From positions 1-64,000 of the forward strand of contig JAMJFO010000002.1 in NCBI GenBank assembly GCA_023544645.1: DNA of 64,000 bases. Reading direction: 5' to 3'. A model generated the notes under the pieces. It was not told the DNA's origin, did no database searches, and saw only the letters and a program-made list of their open reading frames with translations. Positions 36,081-44,195 of this stretch are shown here, piece after piece. The DNA comes from Desulfobulbaceae bacterium. Its GTDB lineage: Bacteria; Desulfobacterota; Desulfobulbia; Desulfobulbales; Desulfobulbaceae. Made by a program: the position numbers and the translations under genes. Position 1 is the stretch's first letter. Each line of letters begins with the position of its first letter.

Positions 36081-37123
36081 CCGGAGATTCGACACGCCTG
36101 ACCCGGACTGTCAGGGGGGCGGGCTGCGCCGCCAAACTCGCTCCCGGTGACCTGGACCGCGCCCTCTGCGGACTTGACCTGCCGGTGGACGACAATCTTT
36201 TGGTCGGTCTTGAACGGGCCGATGACGCCGGGGTTTACAAAATCTCCGACGAGCTCGCTCTGGTCCAGACCCTGGATTTTTTCCCGCCCATGGTCGATGA
36301 CCCGCATGCCTTCGGCCGGATCGCCGCTGCCAATTCCCTGAGCGATATCTACGCCATGGGCGGGATGCCGAAGACCGCCATGAACATCGTCGCCTTCCCG
36401 GCCAAAATCATGGATATCTCAGTCCTCCGCCAGATCATTGAAGGAGCGCTGTCCACCCTGCGTGGAGCCGGTGTGGTTCTGGTCGGCGGCCATACCGTCG
36501 ATGATTCGGAGCTGAAGTTCGGCCTGTCCGTAACCGGATTCATCCATCCTCGGCGCATCCTCTTCAAACGAAAATTAAGGGCGGGCGATCGATTGCTGCT
36601 CACCAAGCCGCTGGGCACCGGTATTGTCTGCACCGCCATCAAGGCGGGACTGGCCGGGGCCGAAATCACCGCCCGGGTAACCGGCAACATGGCGGCCCTG
36701 AACCGGGTGGCGGCCGAGATCATGGCGGATTATCCGGTCAGCGCCTGCACCGATATCACCGGCTTCGGTTTTCTCGGGCACCTGGCTGAAATGGTGGTGG
36801 ATTCGGGCGCCGGGGTGAGAATCAACCCGGCGGCGCTGCCGCTCTACCCGGAGGCCCTGGAGTGGGCGGCCATGGGGTTGATCCCGGCCGGGGCCTATAA
36901 CAACAGAAACTTCCGGGGAGAGTTTGTGCGCTTTGCGCCGGGCGTGGACCCGGCCGTGCAGGACCTGCTCTTTGATCCGCAGACCTCCGGCGGGCTGTTG
37001 ATCGCGGTGGCTGCGGACGAAGCAGAACGGTTGCGGTCCGCGCTGCTCGCCGCAGGCGTCGAAACCGCAGCCATGGTCGGCGAGGTGGTAACTGAACCCA
37101 GAGAAAGAATTGTCGTGGAGTAA
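36077..37123 (+). CDS. selD: Selenide, water dikinase (selenophosphate synthetase)
   Basis: Protein of 348 residues making selenophosphate from selenide and ATP, the selenium donor for Sec-tRNA and for 2-selenouridine. The N-terminal catalytic loop reads RGAGCAAKL with Cys17 and Lys20 in the positions known from E. coli SelD; here the site is Cys, not Sec. ATP-binding features of the PurM fold: ADDAGVYKI, QTLDFFPPMVDDPHAFGRIAAANSLSDIYAMGG (in part: about residues 74-105) and the glycine-rich VLVGGHTVDDSEL. Fits the presence of two UGA-containing genes in the window. selA, selB and selC were not seen here. Confidence 0.95.
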   Translation: MTGDSTRLTRTVRGAGCAAKLAPGDLDRALCGLDLPVDDNLLVGLERADDAGVYKISDELALVQTLDFFPPMVDDPHAFGRIAAANSLSDIYAMGGMPKTAMNIVAFPAKIMDISVLRQIIEGALSTLRGAGVVLVGGHTVDDSELKFGLSVTGFIHPRRILFKRKLRAGDRLLLTKPLGTGIVCTAIKAGLAGAEITARVTGNMAALNRVAAEIMADYPVSACTDITGFGFLGHLAEMVVDSGAGVRINPAALPLYPEALEWAAMGLIPAGAYNNRNFRGEFVRFAPGVDPAVQDLLFDPQTSGGLLIAVAADEAERLRSALLAAGVETAAMVGEVVTEPRERIVVE

Positions 37124-37169
37124 CGGCGCCGGAACATTTTGTGACGCCATTCAAATCGGAGGAAAAGAG

Positions 37170-37778
37170 ATGACCAGGGAAATCAACTGCCTGGGGCTGG
37201 CCTGTCCGGCCCCGGTGCTGCAGGTAAAAGAGATGCTGGAAAAAGAACGGCCGGCCGCCGTCACGGTTGTCGTTGACAACGAGGCCGCCCGGGAGAATGT
37301 CAGCCGTTTTCTCGTCCACCAGGGGTTCCAGGTCACGGTGGCCCGGGCAGGCGGTGAATTCCGGGTGACCGGTACCGGCGGAGATGAAGCCTGCGAGATC
37401 ATGACGGATTCCGAGCTTGTTGCCGTGGCTGGAGGCGGGGGCAAAAAAATTCTGGTCATGGTGGGAACGGATAAAATGGGCCACGGTGATGATGGTCTGG
37501 GTACTGCTCTCCTCATCAACTTTCTCAAGACCCTGAAGGAGATGGGGCCGGAGCTGTGGCGGCTTGTTTTTGTCAACAGCGGGGTCAAGCTGTGCGTCCA
37601 AAGGGCCGAAGCGGTGGAGATTCTCCAGGAGCTGGCCGCCGCCGGCGTCAGTATCCTGGTCTGCGGCACCTGCCTGAACCACTTCCGGCTGCTGGACAAA
37701 AAACAGGTCGGCGAGACCACCAACATGCTGGACATTGTTACCTCCATGCAGGTGGCCGACAGCGTCATCAATATATAA
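37170..37778 (+). CDS. yedF: YedF-type selenium/sulfur carrier protein (TusA + DsrE-like domains)
   Basis: Protein of 202 residues. An N-terminal TusA-like domain (residues 1-75) has the persulfide/perselenide site NCLGLACPAPVLQVKEML, and a C-terminal DsrE/F-like domain (about 90-195, KILVMVGTDKMGHGDDGLG, VCGTCLNHF) follows. This two-domain form is the YedF family that genome comparisons link to selenium metabolism and that sits beside selD in many anaerobes. It probably carries selenium in a protein-bound form to SelD; that role is inferred. GGAGG before ATG 37170; 46 bases after selD. Confidence 0.88.
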   Translation: MTREINCLGLACPAPVLQVKEMLEKERPAAVTVVVDNEAARENVSRFLVHQGFQVTVARAGGEFRVTGTGGDEACEIMTDSELVAVAGGGGKKILVMVGTDKMGHGDDGLGTALLINFLKTLKEMGPELWRLVFVNSGVKLCVQRAEAVEILQELAAAGVSILVCGTCLNHFRLLDKKQVGETTNMLDIVTSMQVADSVINI

Positions 37779-37824
37779 AGGAGCGGATTACCGCCTCAAT
37801 ACAATTATTTTAAGGGAGTTTATC

Positions 37825-39507
37825 ATGAAAAAACACCGTACCGCTCTGCTGGCGGCATTTTTTATCTTTATTTCACTGCCGGCCTTTGGCGGGACAGTCT
37901 CCGGCATTGTTGATCTTGAATTTGATCTGTCGCAGCAGCCCGCGGGAAAAGAAGCGCGACTCTGGGTGCCCTACCCGGTATCGGACGCGGACCAGGACAT
38001 TACCGGGGTGAAAATCTCCGGCAACTATGCCGAGGCCGCGGTCTATACGGATAAGGTCTTTAAAACCCCCATGCTCTATGCCCGATGGGACAAGGATGCG
38101 CCGAGCCGCACCCTTTCCTTCTCTTTCCTGGCGAACCGGCAGGAGGTGGCCGGCCGTGATTTCCCGGTTCGGGAAGCTGCCTGGGATCCGGCGGATTACG
38201 CCCTCTACCTGGCCCCCACCCGCCTTGGTCCCATCGACGGCGAAGTAAAAAAACTGGCGGACAAAATCACCAAAGGCAAACAGGGCGTCCTTGCCAGGGC
38301 CAAAGCCATCTATGACTGGACGGTGGAAAACACCTACCGCAATCCCGATACCCGTGGTTGCGGGCTTGGCGATGTCTTCCGGCTGCTCCGGGACCCGGGC
38401 GGCAAATGCGCCGATATCAGCTCCATCTACGTTGCCCTGGCCCGGGCTGCGGGCGTGCCGGCCCGGGAGATTTTCGGCATCCGCATGGGCAAGACGCAGA
38501 CCGTGGATATTACCACCTGGCAGCACTGCTGGGCCGAATTTTTTCTGCCCGGCCATGGCTGGGTAACGGTCGATCCCGCTGATGTCAGAAAAATGATGCT
38601 GGTGGAAAAGCTCGACCTGGATGACCCCGAAACAGTGGAATACCGCCGTTATTTCTGGGGCGGCGTTGACGCGTACCGGATCAGGCTCGGCGAGGGCCGC
38701 GATCTTACCCTTAATCCTCCCCAGCAGGGGGAACCGGTCAACTATCTCATGTATCCCTTTGCCCAGGTGGGGGAGACAACCCTGGACTGGCTTGACCCCG
38801 CTTCCTTCAAATACACCATTACCTATCATCAGCTGGCTGAGGACGGCTACGGGCTCATTGACTCTGATACCCTCAAAAAGCAGCTGGATGGCGGCAGGGA
38901 AATGCTCGTCATCGATGCCCGCAATCCCGAGGAATACGAAGAGGTGCATATCAGGGAGGCAATCAATATCCCGGAAAAAAAATTCAGCGAGCACCTCGAC
39001 AACCTCCCTGCCGACAAATCGGCCCGGCTGGTTTTTTACTGCAACGGCGTCAAGTGCGGCAAGAGCAGAAAGTCTGCGAAAAAAGCCATGGAGCTTGGTT
39101 ATGACAATGTCTTTGTTTATGCCGAGGGCATGCCGGTCTGGGAGGAAAAGGGACTGCCGATCTACGCCGGCCCGAACTATGAGGAACGGATTGAAACCAC
39201 AAAAATCTCCCCGACCGCACTCCATGACGTGATTACCGGCAACGCTGGCACCTTTACCCTGGTCGATGTCCGGGACCTCGAAGAATTCAGCGAAGGCCAT
39301 ATCCCGGGCGCCATCAATATCCCGGCCGCTTCATTCGCTTCTCAATCCGGTGCCCTGGACAAGGAGAAGAACATCATCGTCTACTGCAATTCCGGCGGCC
39401 GCAGCTACAATGCGTACCGGAAGCTCATGAAACTGGGGTACAAAAATATCAACCAGGCCATTTTCGCCGACTGGAAAGAGGCGGGGCTGCCGGTTGAAAA
39501 ACCATAA
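37825..39507 (+). CDS. Exported transglutaminase-like / double rhodanese fusion protein
   Basis: Protein of 560 residues with signal peptide (to about AFGG, residue 28). Residues 40-290 include a transglutaminase-like cysteine protease domain with catalytic triad candidates: Cys in GGKCADISS (about 194), His in WQHCWAEFF (about 233) and Asp in VTVDPADV (about 250). Two rhodanese domains follow: about 350-450 with CNGVKCGKSRK and about 460-560 with CNSGGRS, both with a loop Cys. The fusion sits between yedF and the double-cubane protein gene, so it may handle sulfur or selenium outside the cytoplasm. The combination is unusual; the enzymatic role of the protease-like part is unknown. Confidence 0.85.
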   Translation: MKKHRTALLAAFFIFISLPAFGGTVSGIVDLEFDLSQQPAGKEARLWVPYPVSDADQDITGVKISGNYAEAAVYTDKVFKTPMLYARWDKDAPSRTLSFSFLANRQEVAGRDFPVREAAWDPADYALYLAPTRLGPIDGEVKKLADKITKGKQGVLARAKAIYDWTVENTYRNPDTRGCGLGDVFRLLRDPGGKCADISSIYVALARAAGVPAREIFGIRMGKTQTVDITTWQHCWAEFFLPGHGWVTVDPADVRKMMLVEKLDLDDPETVEYRRYFWGGVDAYRIRLGEGRDLTLNPPQQGEPVNYLMYPFAQVGETTLDWLDPASFKYTITYHQLAEDGYGLIDSDTLKKQLDGGREMLVIDARNPEEYEEVHIREAINIPEKKFSEHLDNLPADKSARLVFYCNGVKCGKSRKSAKKAMELGYDNVFVYAEGMPVWEEKGLPIYAGPNYEERIETTKISPTALHDVITGNAGTFTLVDVRDLEEFSEGHIPGAINIPAASFASQSGALDKEKNIIVYCNSGGRSYNAYRKLMKLGYKNINQAIFADWKEAGLPVEKP

Positions 39508-39552
39508 CCCGGCACGTCTAGTTTCACTCAGCATAAAGATAAGGAGAAAACG

Positions 39553-40848
39553 ATGACTGATACGCCATTTGAAGTGAAACCCCACCCGGAAATGTGGGCC
39601 GGGCTGGGCATGGATGTTCCCAGGTTTGACAAGGCCCGGCAGATGCTGGGCGAAGTGTATGACAAGATGTATATCTCTCAAGCCAACCGCCCGACGGCTA
39701 TGCAGTATTTCGATGACATGGTATCCGAGATTTTCGGGGGCCGCATCAAGGAGATGCTGGCGGTGAAGGAGAAGGGCAAACCGGTGGTGGGCACCTTCTG
39801 CGTCTATATTCCTGAAGAGGTGGTGGTCGCAGCTGGCGGTGTATGCGTCGGTCTGTGCGGCGGCTCCCAGGGATCGGTTCCCGATGCGGAAAAGATCCTG
39901 CCCCGCAACATCTGTCCCATGGTCAAGTCAGCCTATGGTTTCAAGGCCGGCAGGATCTGCCCCTATTTCCAGGTTGTCGACTTTGTCTATGGAGAGACCA
40001 CCTGCGACGCCAAGAAAAAGACCTGGGAACTCCTCGACCGGCTGGTGCCGACCCATGTCATGGAAATTCCGCAGATGAAGAACAAGAGGGACAAAACGCT
40101 CTGGCTTGAGGAGGTGCATGAATTCAAAAACAAGGTGGAAGAGGTGTGTGGGACGACCATCTCCGCTGATGACCTTGCCGGAGCCATAAAGGTGATCAAT
40201 AACAAACGCAAGGCCCTGCAGCGGTTGACAAGGCTCAGGGCAAACAGCCCGGTGCCGATCAGCGGCAAGGACGCACTGTTGATAGAGCAGATCGCCTTCT
40301 ATGACGAGCCGGTCCGGTTTGCCGGGAAAGTCAACGGACTGTGCGACGAACTGGAAGAAAGGGTGAAAAAAGGTACAGGCTTCTGTGGCGGCGATACTCC
40401 CAGAATCATGGTTTCCGGCACGCCCATGGCCCTGCCCAATTGGAAAGTGCACAATCTGGTAGAGACAGCCGGGGCCGTGGTGGTGAATGAAGAGTCCTGC
40501 ATCGGCACCAGGTATTTCAAGGATCTGATCGATGAGGGCGGTTCAACCATTGATGAGCAGCTCGATGTTCTTACCGACCGCTACATGCAGATAGACTGTT
40601 CCTGCTTTACGCCCAATGATGAACGCATCGACCAGATACTCAGGGAGTACAAGAAATCCAACGCCCAGGGCATCCTGCATTACTCTCTGCAGTTCTGCCA
40701 TACCTATAACATCGAGGAAATAAAAGTGCGGGAGGCCTGCGAAAAAGAAGGAATCCCCTACCTGTCCATCGAATCGGACTATTCACCCGAAGACGTCGGC
40801 CAACTCCAGACCAGGATCGAAGCTTTTCTTGAGCAGATTCGAGGGTAG
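39553..40848 (+). CDS. Double-cubane cluster-type protein (HgdB/BcrC 2-hydroxyacyl-CoA dehydratase family)
   Basis: Protein of 431 residues in the family of 2-hydroxyacyl-CoA dehydratase and benzoyl-CoA reductase subunits. Cysteines at 83, 98, 102, 121, 136 and 151 lie in the N-terminal half (VGLCGGSQG, RNICPMVKS, RICPYFQVVDF) and at 278, 316, 349, 351, 382 and 396 in the C-terminal half (TGFCGGD, EESCIG, DCSCF, QFCHTY). Only one such subunit is present, followed by an ATPase, which is the layout of double-cubane cluster proteins with an [8Fe-9S] cofactor known to reduce small molecules such as acetylene or azide. A CoA-ester dehydratase needs two different subunits, not found here. Physiological substrate unknown. 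AAGGAG before ATG 39553. Confidence 0.82.
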   Translation: MTDTPFEVKPHPEMWAGLGMDVPRFDKARQMLGEVYDKMYISQANRPTAMQYFDDMVSEIFGGRIKEMLAVKEKGKPVVGTFCVYIPEEVVVAAGGVCVGLCGGSQGSVPDAEKILPRNICPMVKSAYGFKAGRICPYFQVVDFVYGETTCDAKKKTWELLDRLVPTHVMEIPQMKNKRDKTLWLEEVHEFKNKVEEVCGTTISADDLAGAIKVINNKRKALQRLTRLRANSPVPISGKDALLIEQIAFYDEPVRFAGKVNGLCDELEERVKKGTGFCGGDTPRIMVSGTPMALPNWKVHNLVETAGAVVVNEESCIGTRYFKDLIDEGGSTIDEQLDVLTDRYMQIDCSCFTPNDERIDQILREYKKSNAQGILHYSLQFCHTYNIEEIKVREACEKEGIPYLSIESDYSPEDVGQLQTRIEAFLEQIRG

Positions 40849-40850
40849 CC

Positions 40851-41603
40851 ATGCACGTTGGTATTGATCTTGGCTCAAGGACCATCAAAGTTGCCGTACT
40901 GGAAAACGGGCAGCTTGTCGACCAGCAGATTTCCGAGAGCGGTTTTGATCCCCACGGTCAGGCCCTGGAGATGATCGGCAGATACAATCCTGTCAGGGTG
41001 GTGGCTACCGGCTATGGCCGCCACCTTGCCCGGAAGCATTTTGCCGATGAGGTCATCACCGAGATCAAGGCCCATGCCCTGGGGGCGCGGCATCATTTTC
41101 CCGAGTGCACCACTGTGGTCGATATCGGCGGTCAGGATTCCAAAGTCATTTCCCTGGATGCACGGGGCCGGGTCAGCAATTTCCAGATGAACGACAAATG
41201 CGCCGCCGGCACCGGGAAATTTCTGGAGATTATGGCGGCATCGCTTGGCTTTCGGCTGGATGAGTTCGGTCCGGCGGCATTGGCATCAACACAGGAAGTG
41301 GCGATCAACTCCATGTGTACGGTCTTTGCCGAGTCCGAGGTGATTTCGCTGAAAAATCACGGTTCGCCCCCCGGGGATATTGCCCGGGGAGTGCATTTGT
41401 CCGTGGTCAACCGGATTGTCGGCATGCTCGGCCGGGTGGGTTACGGTGAATTAATTGTTTTTTCCGGAGGTGTGGCCCGCAATCCCTGCATGGTGAAGTT
41501 GCTGCGCGAGCGGCTGGATAACGTCCGGGTTGATTCCCCGCCCGCGCCGGACATTGTCGGTGCTCTGGGAGCCGCTCTTTATGCCGGCCGAATGGAGCTC
41601 TGA
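40851..41603 (+). CDS. BadF/BcrA/HgdC-type activator ATPase
   Basis: Protein of 250 residues of the ASKHA fold: phosphate loops GIDLGSRTIKVAVLENG and VDIGGQDSKVISLD, the cluster-binding segment NDKCAAGTGKFLEIMA with Cys about 121, and INSMCTVFAESEVISL with Cys about 160. In this family a homodimer holds one [4Fe-4S] cluster between the subunits and uses ATP hydrolysis to inject a low-potential electron into its partner. It starts 2 bases after the double-cubane gene stop, so that protein is its partner. Confidence 0.9.
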   Translation: MHVGIDLGSRTIKVAVLENGQLVDQQISESGFDPHGQALEMIGRYNPVRVVATGYGRHLARKHFADEVITEIKAHALGARHHFPECTTVVDIGGQDSKVISLDARGRVSNFQMNDKCAAGTGKFLEIMAASLGFRLDEFGPAALASTQEVAINSMCTVFAESEVISLKNHGSPPGDIARGVHLSVVNRIVGMLGRVGYGELIVFSGGVARNPCMVKLLRERLDNVRVDSPPAPDIVGALGAALYAGRMEL

Positions 41604-41605
41604 AC

Positions 41606-41785
41606 ATGGCGACCTGGAAAAAGAAGGATCGGGAAGGCACGGTGCACTTTCAGTTCCTCTGCCAATCCTGCAACAGCAGAAAACAACCCCTTCTTGAACA
41701 GGATGAATATAGGATGTCCCCTTTTTTCCACGACCCCCAGGTCAAAGAGATCGTCAATGATATCCTGGCCGAGCCTCCCAAATAA
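41606..41785 (+). CDS. 59-residue CxxC protein at the end of the selenium/double-cubane operon
   Basis: Small basic protein starting MATWKKKDREGTVHFQFLC, with one CxxC pair (LCQSCN, residues 19-22) that could bind metal or hold a disulfide, and an acidic C-terminal helix (VKEIVNDILAE). It begins 2 bases after the ATPase stop and is followed by a strong terminator, so it is the last gene of the operon. No family recognised. Confidence 0.65.
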   Translation: MATWKKKDREGTVHFQFLCQSCNSRKQPLLEQDEYRMSPFFHDPQVKEIVNDILAEPPK

Positions 41786-41813
41786 CAAAGGCAGGTCAAT
41801 GGACCTGCCTTTG
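41786..41813. terminator. Bidirectional terminator after the selenium/double-cubane operon
   Basis: CAAAGGCAGGTC (41786-41797) and GACCTGCCTTTG (41802-41813) form a perfect 12-bp stem with loop AATG. It lies between the 59-residue gene (plus) and the multihaem cytochrome gene (minus). The A and T runs at the ends suit both directions. Confidence 0.8.
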
Positions 41814-41838
41814 TGAGCTACTGTATTATATTTTGCAC

Positions 41839-42834
41839 CTACTTCTTTATATGGCAGGTGTCACAATCCCTTTTGATGGAAAAAGCGGTATCGCCATCAT
41901 GACAGACTCCGCAATATTCGCTCTTCTTGCTCATGCTATCCATTTTCATGATTTGAGCTTTGTGTTTTGGGATAAACACATCCGGGTGGCAGTCATCACA
42001 TAAATATCCCATTTCTATATGGGTAGAATGGCTGAAAATCGTATCACCAATAGTTTTATTTTCCCAGGTCAGATCACCGGCATGACAGGTTGCGCAGTCC
42101 CCCTTTACGGAAAAGGCAGACTCACCATCATGGCAGGCTCCGCAATATTCGCCATTTTCCATGGCTGCCATTGTCATGGTCTGGCCATTTTGCTTCGGCT
42201 TGAACAGGTCAGGATGACAATCACTGCAACCATAACCCGAATCGATATGCACTGAATGGGGGAACTTGGTTTCCCCGATATTTTTATCTGTCATAGGTAT
42301 TTCTATGGCCCCGACATGACAGGTTATACAATCACCTTTTACTGAAAAAGCGGCATCACCGTCATGACAGGCCCCGCAGGTTTCGCCTTTTTCCATGGAC
42401 GCCATGGTCATCTTTTGGCTGCCCTTTTTCATTTTGAACAGGTCAGGATGACAGTCGTCGCAGCCGTATTCCATATCAAGATGGATCGAATGTTTGAATG
42501 CTGTTTTGCCAATCTCATCGCCTTCCCATACCATTTCATCAGCATGGCACGATATACAGTCCCCTTTAACTGAAAATGCCCGTTTGCCATTATGGCAGGC
42601 ACCGCAGGACTTCCCTTCTTCCATGTCTTCCATGGTATACGTTGGGTTTTTCTTGGGAATCATATTAAAAACTTCATTATGACAATACTCGCAGTTGGTC
42701 CCAAGTGCTTCAAAATGGACGTCATGACTGAAAACCACTCCGCTAATATCCTGTTTATCCTGAAACCAGCGTCCATGCGCCGTTGATGCAACCAGAGCTA
42801 TGGTCACAGATACAAAGAAATAACGTATACTCAT
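41839..42834 (-). CDS. Dodecahaem c-type cytochrome, four three-haem c7-like repeats
   Basis: Exported protein of 331 residues from ATG 42834 (GGAGG upstream). Signal peptide to about residue 20. Twelve CxxCH haem motifs at residues 48, 77, 93; 125, 153, 169; 203, 231, 247; 279, 308, 324. They fall in four repeats of 76-78 residues, each CDDCH-like, CGACH, CxxCH, with His-rich HSIH/HSVH/HSTH segments that supply distal ligands. This chain-of-c7-domains layout matches the GSU1996-type cytochromes of Geobacter, thought to act as periplasmic electron wires or capacitors. Partners are not evident; CcsA for haem attachment is encoded upstream on the same strand. Confidence 0.92.
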   Translation of the reverse strand: MSIRYFFVSVTIALVASTAHGRWFQDKQDISGVVFSHDVHFEALGTNCEYCHNEVFNMIPKKNPTYTMEDMEEGKSCGACHNGKRAFSVKGDCISCHADEMVWEGDEIGKTAFKHSIHLDMEYGCDDCHPDLFKMKKGSQKMTMASMEKGETCGACHDGDAAFSVKGDCITCHVGAIEIPMTDKNIGETKFPHSVHIDSGYGCSDCHPDLFKPKQNGQTMTMAAMENGEYCGACHDGESAFSVKGDCATCHAGDLTWENKTIGDTIFSHSTHIEMGYLCDDCHPDVFIPKHKAQIMKMDSMSKKSEYCGVCHDGDTAFSIKRDCDTCHIKK

Positions 42835-43148
42835 GTTTTCCTCCAAAGTTTACAAAGCGTAATGGTCGATATTATACCGAAAATCGCCCAAAGTCCAAAT
42901 GCTTTAGCCAATAAGATGGACCCGGGAGACCTAATACAAAGTTTCGGCGTGTTTTCTTCAGGATTTATCCTTAAGTCAGTATATTTTTCTTTAGAGGCGA
43001 CATCTGCCGCAAAGGCGAATCGGAGGCACTGAATAAATAAGCGTGCATATCCCGATACTATGGATGAGGATACATTCTAACGGGAAAGTGAGCGGAAAAG
43101 GCAACGGATTTTGGCTTTTTTAATCAGGAACCTGAATTATTTAGAGAT
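42835..43148. other. Region between ccsA and the dodecahaem cytochrome gene
   Basis: About 310 bases without a normal gene. On the minus strand a frame from 43076 to 42831 stays open for 81 codons, has no ATG, GTG or early TTG start, encodes a hydrophobic segment near its end, and stops in ATGA overlapping the cytochrome start. It may be a decayed gene or chance. Confidence 0.5.
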
Positions 43149-43982
43149 TTATCCATAGCTGTGCAATCCGGAAAGAACGTAATTTACCCCATAGTAGGTG
43201 AACATTACAGATGCAAAGCCGATGATTGCGAACCAGGACATTCTTGGTCCTGCCCATCCCTTGGTAAGATGGAAATGTATTGCCGCGGCATAAATAAACC
43301 ATGTGATCAGTGACCAGGTTTCTTTCGGGTCCCAGCTCCAGTAAGTTCCCCACGCCGAATTTGCCCAGACCGCGCCGGTGATTATTCCGGCCGAAAGCCA
43401 GAGGAAACCGAAAACAAGGGTCTTGTAGATTATGTCGCCGATGGTTTTCAATGGGGGCAGCTGTGCCAGGAGATTCCCGGCTGTATCCTTTGATTGTTCC
43501 CTGTTTTTCAGGAGGTATACCACGCCGAAGCCGGAAGCCACTGCAAAGGCGGCGTAGCCGATGAAACAGGTGACCACGTGGGCGATGAGCCAGTTGCTCT
43601 GCAGGGCCGGGACAAGAGGCGTGATTGCCGGATTTTTCATTTCAGCCAAAATCATGGCCAGCGCCGCAAAGGGCATGGCAAAGGCGCCGAGAAAGCGATT
43701 CTTGTATTTATATTCCAGGCCGAGGTAGAAAATGGCAATGGACCAGGCAAAAAAGACAAGGGATTCATACATGTTGGACAGGGGGGCATAGCCGATTCCC
43801 ATCTGGTGCGACTCGACCCACCGCATGCCGATTCCTGCCGTATTGATCAGAAACGCGGCAATTGTTGCCCATGTCGCCACAGGGCCTATTCTGGGAGCCT
43901 TGAAGCCAAAGAGGGCTATATAGATAACCGCTGCAAAGAGATAGGCAAAAGTTGTCAATCCTAAAAGCTGTGAACTATCCAT
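43149..43982 (-). CDS. ccsA: System II cytochrome c biogenesis protein CcsA/ResC type
   Basis: Integral membrane protein of 277 residues with about eight hydrophobic helices. The haem-handling WWD motif is present as WGTYWSWDPKETWSLI (about residues 213-228), with flanking His in LIAHVVTCF and AAIHFHLTKGW. In system II it pairs with ResB/CcsB to export haem and attach it to CxxCH motifs. A resB gene is not adjacent, so the partner must be elsewhere. It is placed near a twelve-haem cytochrome gene that would need it. Confidence 0.92.
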   Translation of the reverse strand: MDSSQLLGLTTFAYLFAAVIYIALFGFKAPRIGPVATWATIAAFLINTAGIGMRWVESHQMGIGYAPLSNMYESLVFFAWSIAIFYLGLEYKYKNRFLGAFAMPFAALAMILAEMKNPAITPLVPALQSNWLIAHVVTCFIGYAAFAVASGFGVVYLLKNREQSKDTAGNLLAQLPPLKTIGDIIYKTLVFGFLWLSAGIITGAVWANSAWGTYWSWDPKETWSLITWFIYAAAIHFHLTKGWAGPRMSWFAIIGFASVMFTYYGVNYVLSGLHSYG

Positions 43983-44022
43983 GATTACACCTCAGGTTAC
44001 GTGCGCCTATTTGTTGTTGTTT

Positions 44023-44064
44023 ATCCGGCCCATGGGAAAAAATGCCCATCGGGCCGGATTTTTT
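44023..44064 (+). terminator. Strong plus-strand terminator between divergent ccsA and the LysR gene
   Basis: ATCCGGCCC (44023-44031) pairs with GGGCCGGAT (44051-44059); an inner ATGGG/CCCAT extends the stem, and TTTTT follows on the plus strand. No plus-strand gene ends here. It could stop a short leader or small RNA started after 43983, or antisense transcription coming through ccsA. Confidence 0.65.
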
Positions 44065-44195
44065 GGGGGAGGAAAGTTTGTACATAACGCCGTAGTAAAT
44101 AATATAATGGAAAATATGGTTAGAACAAATAGATAATTATGGTTATATATATTCGATATAAACGAATCGAAAAATTGGCCGGAAGGTAAAAGGTT

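Noticed and set aside
37873-39300. 475-codon open frame opposite the transglutaminase/rhodanese gene
   Set aside because: Antisense shadow; the plus strand encodes clear domains and a signal peptide.
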